Assembly: GCF_037996765.1 (NCBI RefSeq)
Contig: NZ_JBBNAD010000006.1
Location: 1-64,000, forward strand
DNA: 64,000 bases
Reading direction: 5' to 3'
From: Bdellovibrio sp. GT3
GTDB lineage: Bacteria; Bdellovibrionota; Bdellovibrionia; Bdellovibrionales; Bdellovibrionaceae
Positions within the stretch are counted from its first letter, which is position 1. Each line of letters starts with the position of its first letter. The translations under genes and the position numbers were made by a program. The notes under the pieces are model-generated. The model had not been told where the DNA came from. It searched no databases and was given only the letters and a program-made list of their open reading frames with translations. Below, in pieces: positions 54,320-61,620 of this stretch.

Positions 54320-54331
54320 CAAAAAGTTATA
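54304..54331 (-). promoter_or_regulatory. FliA-like promoter candidate upstream of cassette copy 1
   Basis: Minus-strand TATAACTT (54324-54331) and CCGATAA (54304-54310), with the same spacing as in copy 2. The CCGATAAG core and the ACTCA that follows are kept while surrounding bases have diverged. Confidence 0.5.
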
Positions 54332-54435
54332 TAGAGCAACTGTGGGTACCCAAGCTGTTTTGCAAATTACCTTTGGGGTACACCATCAGTTCGTTAGGAG
54401 TTTCACTGAATTGAAGAAGTACGAAACAGTTTCAC

Positions 54436-55362
54436 TTAGGCGTGCTGTGGATCCAGACAGGAAACACCCTGTATTTCAGTCTCGACGGTCGCTTCGATGA
54501 TGCCAAAGGCTTTCATTCTTTTTTTGATTTCGTTTTTCACCGTCTGCATTTCAAGCAAAGTGGCTTCTTCCTTTAACACCACATGGCCGGTGAATACGTG
54601 ATTTTCACCATCCAAAGACCACAAGTGAGCATGATGCACATCCACCACGTTTTCGATTTTCTTGATCTCTTCAACGACCGCTTCAACCGAAGATCCTGAA
54701 GGTGATGCCATCAAAAATACTTTTGTCGCCTCACGCAGATTTTTAAAGACGTTAAACAAGATCCACACGGACAAGGCAATCGCCAATCCCGCATCCACTT
54801 GTGGCAGATCCCAGAACTTCATCACCAGGGCGCCAATCAACACCAGCACCCACCCCATCACGTCTTCAATCATGTGCCACATCAACATGCGCTCGTTCAA
54901 TGAAGTCCCTTTGGAAACTCGCAACGCTGCGATGCCGTTGATGGTCACGCCCAACAATGCGAGCAATAACATTCCATTGGCATGAGGCTGCTGCGGATTG
55001 ATCAAACGAGGAACGGCCTCCACCAAAATGAAAACAGAGCCCACGATCAAAATCATCCCGGTGATCACCGCCCCCAAAACTGAGAAACGTCGGTAGCCGT
55101 AGGAAAAATTCTGATCACTGGATTTGTGGGAAAGTTTCTCCATGAAGATCGCAATAATCATAGCCAGTGCATCACCGAAATCATGAAGAGCATCACTCAT
55201 GATTGCGACGGAGTTTGTCAGATAGCCGCCCACCAGTTCCACCAGGGCAAAGCCCAGGTTCAGAACAAACGCAAACCGCATGCGTCCTATGACTCCACCG
55301 TGGCTGTGATGATGGTGATGGCCGTGACTATGACTGTGATGATGATGGTGTCCGTTACTCAT
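54436..55362 (-). CDS. Cation diffusion facilitator (CzcD-like) with His-rich N-terminus
   Basis: 308 residues from the ATG at 55362; an ATG nine bases upstream is possible. The first 25 residues are mostly His, Ser and Gly and may gather metal. Six membrane helices follow, with the transport-site motif SVAIMSDALHDFGDALA near residue 55 (HDxxD) and a second acidic pair in the fifth helix. The C-terminal metallochaperone-like domain holds HHAHLWSLDGENHVFTGHVV. It exports zinc or similar divalent metals from the cytoplasm. The cargo is not determined by sequence. Confidence 0.92.
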   Translation of the reverse strand: MSNGHHHHHSHSHGHHHHHSHGGVIGRMRFAFVLNLGFALVELVGGYLTNSVAIMSDALHDFGDALAMIIAIFMEKLSHKSSDQNFSYGYRRFSVLGAVITGMILIVGSVFILVEAVPRLINPQQPHANGMLLLALLGVTINGIAALRVSKGTSLNERMLMWHMIEDVMGWVLVLIGALVMKFWDLPQVDAGLAIALSVWILFNVFKNLREATKVFLMASPSGSSVEAVVEEIKKIENVVDVHHAHLWSLDGENHVFTGHVVLKEEATLLEMQTVKNEIKKRMKAFGIIEATVETEIQGVSCLDPQHA

Positions 55363-55419
55363 GCTGTCCATTACAGCCGTTTATTGACCGAGTTTCAAGC
55401 TCATGATAGCCCTTTGCAC

Positions 55420-56337
55420 ATGATGACACGCGCTCAATACAAGAAATTTGCATTTGGACTTTTGATTTACACAATCCTGGTCATTTTATGGGGCGCGTGG
55501 GTGCGAATTTCCCACTCAGGAGATGGTTGCGGCGACACTTGGCCACTGTGCAACGGCCAACTGATTCCTGAAGCGCAACGCGGTAAAACATGGGTGGAGT
55601 ATGGACATCGCCTGATGTCAGGAATCTATGGCTTTGTCGTGATTTATTTTTACTGGGCGGCTCGCAAAATCTATCCTGTGGGTCACTTCGCCCGCAAAGC
55701 CGCACTGGCGACTTTGGTGTTCATGATCACTGAAGCCCTGCTTGGCGCAAAACTTGTGCTGTTTGGCCTGGTCACCACCAACGACACTCCTTATCGCGCC
55801 TTCATCATGGCTCTGCATCAGATCAATTCGTTCATTCTGACCGGCTCCGTGGCTTTGGCATTTGCTGCCGCAACCCTCAGCGACACCACGCCGACCCCGA
55901 TGCCAGGCTATCGTAAATTTAAATATCTCCCGTTGATCATTGTGATCCTGGGCATCACCGGAGCCTGGGCTTCACTCTCAAACTCTTTGTTTCCAACTGA
56001 TAATTTGTTTGAAGGCTTTATGGCTGATCTCTCCACTGATTCTCACTTCCTGGTGCGCCTGCGCGGCCTGCATCCTTTGCTGGCCGTTCTTGGTGCCGGC
56101 AGTCTGGCACTGTTTTTCTGGCTGAAGTCCCAATCCGCCTCGCACCCTTTGGTGCAAAAAAAATCCGCTCAGATGAGCGGTATCCTGATCCTGGGAATTT
56201 TATTTGGAATTGGGACGCTGGTATTTCATGCCCCGACGTGGATGAAAGTCACTCACCTGTGTCTGGCCCATGTCATCTGGGTGACCTTGCTACAATGGGT
56301 GTTTTTTATGCGCAACGCTGACAAGACCCCGGCTTAA
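55420..56337 (+). CDS. ctaA: Haem A synthase CtaA/COX15-like
   Basis: 305 residues from the ATG at 55420 (a second ATG follows at once). The frame is open for 98 codons upstream, but that part is antisense to the cation-efflux gene and is rejected. Eight hydrophobic helices are seen. GAWVRISHSGDGCGDTWPLCNGQLIPE near the start, VEYGHRLMSG near 65 with a haem-ligand His, ALHQINSF and the later LRGLHPLL and HLCLAHV histidines are the family marks. It converts haem O to haem A for cytochrome oxidase. No oxidase genes are in the window. Confidence 0.85.
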   Translation: MMTRAQYKKFAFGLLIYTILVILWGAWVRISHSGDGCGDTWPLCNGQLIPEAQRGKTWVEYGHRLMSGIYGFVVIYFYWAARKIYPVGHFARKAALATLVFMITEALLGAKLVLFGLVTTNDTPYRAFIMALHQINSFILTGSVALAFAAATLSDTTPTPMPGYRKFKYLPLIIVILGITGAWASLSNSLFPTDNLFEGFMADLSTDSHFLVRLRGLHPLLAVLGAGSLALFFWLKSQSASHPLVQKKSAQMSGILILGILFGIGTLVFHAPTWMKVTHLCLAHVIWVTLLQWVFFMRNADKTPA

Positions 56338-56951
56338 GTAGTCAGTTCATTGGACTCGGTAAGACGGTGGAGAAAATCCACCTTCTCGTTGATGTCGTTA
56401 ATTTCCAGCACCATCTGCTGCAGATCATAGTCCCTGACCATATAAGATGCGAAAGACCCCACGACTTCTTCGGGCAAATTCATATTTCTTAAAAACATGT
56501 CGCGCTGTGCGGGATCTGGAATATGGGTGTGAATCCAGCGTATCAGAACTTTATGCAGCCCCTGAAGACGCACCAAATGCTGTGGATCCACCAAAGTTTG
56601 CTCGGGAATGATATCGGCCTCACACACAATGTACGGCGTCTTGTGGTCAACTGTATGCTTCAAACGTAACTTGCCTTGCCCCTGCAAAAAGACCAGAAGA
56701 GTTCCGTTCACTCGCTCTTCGATAATCTGAGCGTAGCCGTAACCTGCGATTTCACGCACGAATGGCACGGGCTCACCCGGAGATACCGGACCCACCTTGG
56801 AAGGGTCTTCAATAAAGCCCATGGCAATAGGCTTATTGTGAGCTACGGCATTCTTCACCATAGTCAAATAGCGAGGTTCAAAAATATTCAGGGGCTTTGT
56901 TGTATGTGGAAACAATGTCACGTTGACTAACGGAAACAGAAATACTTCCAT
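56334..56951 (-). CDS. Lon N-terminal-domain (LON substrate-binding) protein
   Basis: 205 residues. VFLFPLVNVTLFPHTTKPLNIFEPRY at the N-terminus is the start of the PUA-like Lon N domain, and GYAQIIEERVNGTLLVFLQGQGKLRL follows. The ATPase and protease parts of Lon are absent. Stand-alone proteins of this type are common but their role is unclear; substrate recognition or adaptor function is presumed. It is convergent with ctaA (four-base overlap) and divergent from the DCC gene. Confidence 0.88.
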   Translation of the reverse strand: MEVFLFPLVNVTLFPHTTKPLNIFEPRYLTMVKNAVAHNKPIAMGFIEDPSKVGPVSPGEPVPFVREIAGYGYAQIIEERVNGTLLVFLQGQGKLRLKHTVDHKTPYIVCEADIIPEQTLVDPQHLVRLQGLHKVLIRWIHTHIPDPAQRDMFLRNMNLPEEVVGSFASYMVRDYDLQQMVLEINDINEKVDFLHRLTESNELTT

Positions 56952-56982
56952 AGCTAAGGACCCCCACAGCTTGTTTATGTAT

Positions 56983-56988
56983 TATAAT
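56983..56988 (+). promoter_or_regulatory. Perfect TATAAT -10 box before the DCC-family gene
   Basis: TATAAT 20 bases before the ATG at 57009, with TAGGATT as ribosome site between them. No convincing -35 box was found at the usual distance. Confidence 0.45.
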
Positions 56989-57008
56989 GATTGTAACCTA
57001 GGATTGCT

Positions 57009-57419
57009 ATGGAAAATGTCGATGCTAAAATGAGAAATGTGGTCTTTTTCGATGGAGTCTGCCACCTTTGTAATGGCTTTGTCGACGCCGTGATCTCTCG
57101 CGATCCGAATCATTATTTTTTATTTGCCCCACTTCAAGGCACCACTGCAGAAAGTCTTTTGCCAGCCCAGGACCGTGAGTCTCTGGACACTGTGGTTTAC
57201 TACGAGTCAGGTCGCATTTACCATCGTTCAGCAGCTGTACTTAAAATTCTTTCTGGACTGGGTGGCGTCTACAATGTGTCTCGACTGGGTTGGATCATTC
57301 CAGGATTTATTCGGGACTCACTTTATAAAATGGTTGCAAAAAACCGCTATACTTGGTTCGGTCACCGCGATTTTTGCCGCCTGCCGACAGCTCAGGAGCG
57401 AAGCTATTTGCTGCCTTGA
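57009..57419 (+). CDS. DCC family thiol-disulfide oxidoreductase
   Basis: 136 residues; an internal ATG at residue 8 is an alternative. The N-terminal VVFFDGVCHLCNGFVDAVI holds the DxxCxxC motif that names the family, within a thioredoxin-like fold. Such small proteins are thought to act in thiol redox reactions but substrates are unknown. The 3' end overlaps the convergent NUDIX gene by 16 bases. Confidence 0.88.
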   Translation: MENVDAKMRNVVFFDGVCHLCNGFVDAVISRDPNHYFLFAPLQGTTAESLLPAQDRESLDTVVYYESGRIYHRSAAVLKILSGLGGVYNVSRLGWIIPGFIRDSLYKMVAKNRYTWFGHRDFCRLPTAQERSYLLP

Positions 57420-57817
57420 AGCACCTTTACAAAAGGGCGATCCGCCCCCGACAACTCCTCGGTCACAATCTCCCCGGCTTTCATCCATTTCAATGCATCA
57501 TGCTCACTTAACGTGATCTGACTGTCGGTGGTCGTTGCCTCGTAGACTCTTAAGCGAATGGTCTTGGAGGGATAATCAAAATCCAACTCCCCGACCAAGT
57601 CACCCACGGAGATCTGAATCCCCAGCTCCTCATCAATTTCCCGTCGCAAAGCCTGCTCCGGAGATTCACCCGGCTCCACTTTACCTCCGGGGAACTCCCA
57701 AAAGCCCGCACCGCTTTGACCGGGTCCTCGACGCACCAGCAAAATGCGCATTTCCGAGTCATCCTTTTTGCGAATGACCGCCGCCACAACCAAAACCGGC
57801 TTTTTAAGATCTGCCAT
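57404..57817 (-). CDS. NUDIX hydrolase, MutT-like
   Basis: 137 residues; GGAGGAGAG precedes the ATG. The NUDIX box runs GGKVEPGESPEQALRREIDEELGI (about 42-65, given by its ends) and is complete, including the REIDEE catalytic glutamates. FWEFPGGK upstream is typical of MutT, which removes 8-oxo-dGTP from the nucleotide pool. Other NUDIX substrates are possible. Confidence 0.9.
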   Translation of the reverse strand: MADLKKPVLVVAAVIRKKDDSEMRILLVRRGPGQSGAGFWEFPGGKVEPGESPEQALRREIDEELGIQISVGDLVGELDFDYPSKTIRLRVYEATTTDSQITLSEHDALKWMKAGEIVTEELSGADRPFVKVLQGSK

Positions 57818-57884
57818 GAAACTCTCCTCCGAGGTGGACTCAGCATAAATCAGAATTCGCCCTTCCTTAAACGAAAAATGGTGC

Positions 57885-57890
57885 TATGAT
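57885..57890 (+). promoter_or_regulatory. Extended -10 box before the Na/Pi cotransporter gene
   Basis: TGCTATGAT (extended -10) ends eight bases before the ATG at 57899, with a TTCCTT box 16 bases upstream. No ribosome site lies between, so a leaderless transcript is likely if this promoter is used. Confidence 0.4.
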
Positions 57891-57898
57891 GAATCTTT

Positions 57899-59506
57899 AT
57901 GATTGATACACAGAATTCCTATTTCATCATCTTGATCAGCGGCGTGGCTTTGTTCCTGTACGGCATGAGCATGACCAGTTCTTCCCTTGAAAAACTGATG
58001 GCCGGTAAAATCACCCATCTTCTGAATCACCTTTCGCAAAACAAGCTGCTTTCCATTTTGACGGGCGTGGGGCTGACAACCCTGATGCAAAGTTCAGGAG
58101 CGGCGACCTCGATGCTGGTAGGCCTCGGCTCTGCCCGTGTTATCAATCTTCGCCAAGTGATGGGTGTGATCATCGGAACTGCGATTGGTACAACGATCAC
58201 GGTTCAATTGATCTCGTTTGACCTGACCCAATATGCGCTGCCCTTGTTTGCCATTTCTTTTGCGTTTTATTTTAAATCCAAAAAGACCGTATTCAAAAAT
58301 CTGTCTCTGGTCTTGATGGGATTTGGTTTGTTGTTCCTGGGGCTGAAGCTGGTTTCCACATCTTCACATCACTTTGCCGAAAACCCGATGTTGACGGAGT
58401 TCTTTCAAAGTGTCCGTGATAATCCTGGATACTCGTTGCTGATTTCCATCGTCTTTTGCGCTTTTGTGCAAAGTTCGGCGATCACCATTGGTCTGGCGAT
58501 GAGCTTGGCAGCAGTTAAAGCGATCACTTTTTACGATGCCATGATTTGGGTTTACGGTGCCAACATTGGAACGACTTCGGTGGCCTTGATCTCGGCCGCT
58601 GGTGGAAATTACATCGGACGCCAGGTGGCCTGGGCGCATTTCTTCTATAAAACCATCAGTGTCGTGATCTTCTATCCGTTCACGCAGATATTCATCGACT
58701 TCCTGATGACCTTTGATACGACGGTGGCGCGATCCATCGCCAATGCCCATTTAATTTTCAATGTCATTTCTGCGATCATCTTCTATCCATTCATCGATAA
58801 AGGTGCCCAGTGGATTGAAAAGATGTTCCCGAAGGCGGCTTCCGAGGAGTTTGGTACCGAGTTCGTGAACATGAACAATTACCAAAGCTCCGCCCTGGCG
58901 GTGTCCTACGCAAATCGCGAAATCATGCGCACAGCGGATATCGTTCTGGGTATGATCAAGGACTCCATCAAACTCTTTGAAACCAATGATCCCAAAGTCT
59001 TTGATTCCATCAAGGATCGCGATAACAAAGTGGACTTCCTGTACCGCGAAACCAAAATGTTCCTTTTGGACCATGCCAATAAATCCAGCACAGTCGTGCA
59101 TCAAAATATCATGAACATGATCATGTTCCTGTCTGATGCGGAACGTGCGGCGGATGCCATCGACATCAACATCCTGGCCTTGGCGATCAAAAAGAACGCC
59201 TTGAAGCTTGAGTTCTCCGGCGAAGGCTGGGCCGAGATTCGCGAGATGCACGAGCAAGTGGTGAAGGTTTCTGCCATGGCTATTAATGCCTATCAGAACC
59301 GTGAGCTTTGCGAAGAGGCCATTCAACTGAAACGGGATCTCGCGAAATTGGAAATCTCCCTCAGAGAGAATCACATTAGTCGTTTGAACCGTGGTTTGAA
59401 TACGTCCATCAACACCAGTTCCATCCATTTGGATTTGCTGAGTGAGTACCGCCGCATTGCCAGCTTGCTGTGCAATCACGCTTACAACCAAAGGTCTCAT
59501 AAATAA
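57899..59506 (+). CDS. Na/Pi cotransporter family protein with PhoU-like domain
   Basis: 535 residues. The N-terminal ~310 residues have about eight helices with two QSS-type repeats characteristic of Na/Pi-cotransporters: TTLMQSSGAATSMLVG (near 60) and CAFVQSSAITIGLAM (near 185). Residues ~340-530 form a helical PhoU-like domain. The protein probably moves phosphate, perhaps outward, or senses it. Its gene is far from pstSCAB, and the PhoU-type domain here is the only one in the window. The stop overlaps the next start (TAATG). Confidence 0.9.
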   Translation: MIDTQNSYFIILISGVALFLYGMSMTSSSLEKLMAGKITHLLNHLSQNKLLSILTGVGLTTLMQSSGAATSMLVGLGSARVINLRQVMGVIIGTAIGTTITVQLISFDLTQYALPLFAISFAFYFKSKKTVFKNLSLVLMGFGLLFLGLKLVSTSSHHFAENPMLTEFFQSVRDNPGYSLLISIVFCAFVQSSAITIGLAMSLAAVKAITFYDAMIWVYGANIGTTSVALISAAGGNYIGRQVAWAHFFYKTISVVIFYPFTQIFIDFLMTFDTTVARSIANAHLIFNVISAIIFYPFIDKGAQWIEKMFPKAASEEFGTEFVNMNNYQSSALAVSYANREIMRTADIVLGMIKDSIKLFETNDPKVFDSIKDRDNKVDFLYRETKMFLLDHANKSSTVVHQNIMNMIMFLSDAERAADAIDINILALAIKKNALKLEFSGEGWAEIREMHEQVVKVSAMAINAYQNRELCEEAIQLKRDLAKLEISLRENHISRLNRGLNTSINTSSIHLDLLSEYRRIASLLCNHAYNQRSHK

Positions 59507-59844
59507 TGCTTCAGTATGTAAGCCCTCTCGTGCTGCTATTGATCTCCAACGTCTTTATGACCTTTGCGTGGTACGGACATTTAAAAAACTTCAAAAGCTC
59601 GGCCCTGTGGATTGTGATCCTGGGAAGCTGGGCCATCGCATTGTTTGAGTATATCTTTCAAGTGCCGGCGAATCGCCTGGGTTCTGAAGTCTACACACTG
59701 CCACAGCTTAAGATCATTCAGGAAGTCATCACCATGGTGGTCTTTGCCGGGTTTTCTTATTGGTATATGGGACAGCCTTTAAAGCTGGATTACCTGTGGG
59801 CCTCCCTGTGTCTGGTCGGTGCGGTTTACTTTCTATTCAGATAA
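59506..59844 (+). CDS. DUF486 / DMT-type small membrane protein
   Basis: 112 residues with four predicted helices. FMTFAWYGHLKN, YIFQVPANRLG and TLPQLKIIQEVITMVVFAGFSY are typical of the DUF486 family, related to half-size drug/metabolite transporters. Function is not established. It is translationally coupled to the Na/Pi cotransporter gene by a one-base overlap. Confidence 0.9.
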   Translation: MLQYVSPLVLLLISNVFMTFAWYGHLKNFKSSALWIVILGSWAIALFEYIFQVPANRLGSEVYTLPQLKIIQEVITMVVFAGFSYWYMGQPLKLDYLWASLCLVGAVYFLFR

Positions 59845-59910
59845 ATTCCCACATCGAGACAGTGGTCCAGTAATCTGGTTTTTAGTCTCATTCCAATATA
59901 CAATAGTAAT

Positions 59911-61506
59911 ATGAAGTTCATCCTGATTTTGGAAGACGACGAGAGAACCAGTCAGGATCTATATGACAGCCTAAAAAGTATAGATCCTCAGCTCTCTATT
60001 CGCTTTTTCAAAGACTTGGCTTCATTTCATGAATTCCTTAAGATCGCGATGGTTGAGGGCCCCAAAGCCCTGGCAAACGCAGGTCACAAACACCCCTCTG
60101 ATCTCTCTGACACTCCAGAACCCACTGTCGCTGATGAACTGCGCCTGGTGGTTGCCAAGAATGAATTCTTGGGCACGCAAAACATGGGACTGGTACGCAG
60201 AGCCCGGGATTTCTTTATTCGCAAAAAAATGTGCTCTGAACAAGAGCCGACAGCCCTGATCCTGACAGCCTTCGATAATCCGGATTTTGATATCAAACTG
60301 GCTGAGGAGCGCATCATCAATAATGTGCTCTACAAGCCCTTTGATAAATTGATCGTCAAAGAACATCTGCAATACGCCCTCACCGGACATCATCCTGTGA
60401 CCAGCACAACACTGACGGCGGCGAAAATTTCAGCCACTATTGAGATGCTTAAGGACATTCAATTTCAATCCCTGTCTGAAATCGGCTTCACCAGTCTGAA
60501 TAATCACGAAATTAAGATTGGCGCGATCACCAAGTACTACAGTGATTCATTCTCATCAGACAGCAAGAAAAGTATTATCGCGGTCTGCGTGGCCTGCAAG
60601 GAGATATCCATTAAGGAATTTCTGTGCACATTCCAATTCGTCGCCGCCGACCCCGCGCAAATCACGAAAATCCGCCGCGACATCATCCAGAACAAAGACC
60701 ACAAGACCATTGATTTGCAGACACCCAAGGGCAATACCAAAACCAGCATCATTCTTTTGAATGACGATGAGACTTTGGATATTGAATTCAAAACCATGCT
60801 GAATCAACGCTTCCAGAATGTGGAGGTCTTCAGCTATAAAAGCCAGGGACAATTACTTTCAGACCTGCAGGATCTGGACAGTAAAGATCGCCAGAATCCC
60901 GCAATCAATCCTGACCTTGTCATCGTGAACTATCACATGCTGGATGTTGAAAAGGAAAAAACCTGGCAGTCCCTGGTTGAAAAGATGCAGGCCCGGGGCA
61001 AAAAACACAGTGTGGAATGGAAAGGCACTCCGCAGTTAATCATTCTTTCCAGAACCAAGATCGCTCCGCCGGAGGTTATGGACATGAGCCGCTGGTGCAA
61101 AGACATTTTCTTTGCACCGCTGGATAAACCTTATATCGCGAAAAAACTGATCACGAATTTCGCGATCACCACGGTAGAGTCCACGTCCCTCCCCTATATC
61201 AAAGGCATCGTATCAGCCAAAGTTGCAAACCCCGTTGAGATCACGCAGATTTCCGAGGCTGGACTTGTCATGAAGTATCACCGCGCCATTTCCACCGGAG
61301 CCTTCCGCGAATTTATCCTGTGGCGGGTTCAGGAGCACCAGAATCCCGAAATCATTGCCACCGTGAATTACTCCGAGGAAAACAAAGCCTCTGAGGGCTA
61401 CTTAAACCATTTCGTATTCTTTGGCATGAAAGACGGATTTCTAAAACACATCAGACTTTGGTTGGTAGATGCTCATATCAAAGCGAAGGAAAAAGACTCC
61501 GCCTAA
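59911..61506 (+). CDS. Protein with two degenerate response-regulator receiver domains
   Basis: 531 residues, soluble. The first receiver-like domain begins FILILEDDERTSQDL (residues 3-17) and ends with NNVLYKPFDKLIVKEHL; it carries an insertion and no Asp at the phosphorylation site (LVVAKNEFLG). The second begins SIILLNDDETLDIEF near 288, and its site reads VIVNYHMLD with Asn for Asp, followed by FFAPLDKPYIAKKL. Both keep the acidic pair but lack the acceptor. The regions between (about 185-280) and after (about 430-525, with QISEAGLVMKYH) vaguely recall PilZ-type barrels. It is likely to act through protein contacts rather than phosphorylation. Confidence 0.65.
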   Translation: MKFILILEDDERTSQDLYDSLKSIDPQLSIRFFKDLASFHEFLKIAMVEGPKALANAGHKHPSDLSDTPEPTVADELRLVVAKNEFLGTQNMGLVRRARDFFIRKKMCSEQEPTALILTAFDNPDFDIKLAEERIINNVLYKPFDKLIVKEHLQYALTGHHPVTSTTLTAAKISATIEMLKDIQFQSLSEIGFTSLNNHEIKIGAITKYYSDSFSSDSKKSIIAVCVACKEISIKEFLCTFQFVAADPAQITKIRRDIIQNKDHKTIDLQTPKGNTKTSIILLNDDETLDIEFKTMLNQRFQNVEVFSYKSQGQLLSDLQDLDSKDRQNPAINPDLVIVNYHMLDVEKEKTWQSLVEKMQARGKKHSVEWKGTPQLIILSRTKIAPPEVMDMSRWCKDIFFAPLDKPYIAKKLITNFAITTVESTSLPYIKGIVSAKVANPVEITQISEAGLVMKYHRAISTGAFREFILWRVQEHQNPEIIATVNYSEENKASEGYLNHFVFFGMKDGFLKHIRLWLVDAHIKAKEKDSA

Positions 61507-61620
61507 TCAGGCAGTGGAGTCCTGTATCATTCAGAGACATTCTGATTTCGCCCGGCTTACCATTAGCCAGTCTAAACAATAATGAATCAAGTTTCAGTGA
61601 AATAATCCGAAAAATTATTC

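Noticed and set aside
55126-55419. Upstream extension of the haem A synthase frame
   Set aside because: It is antisense to the cation-efflux gene and mirrors its His-rich coding repeats; the true CtaA start is the ATG at 55420.
58751-59500. 249-codon minus-strand frame
   Set aside because: Antisense to the PhoU-like part of the Na/Pi cotransporter; the plus-strand protein is well recognised.
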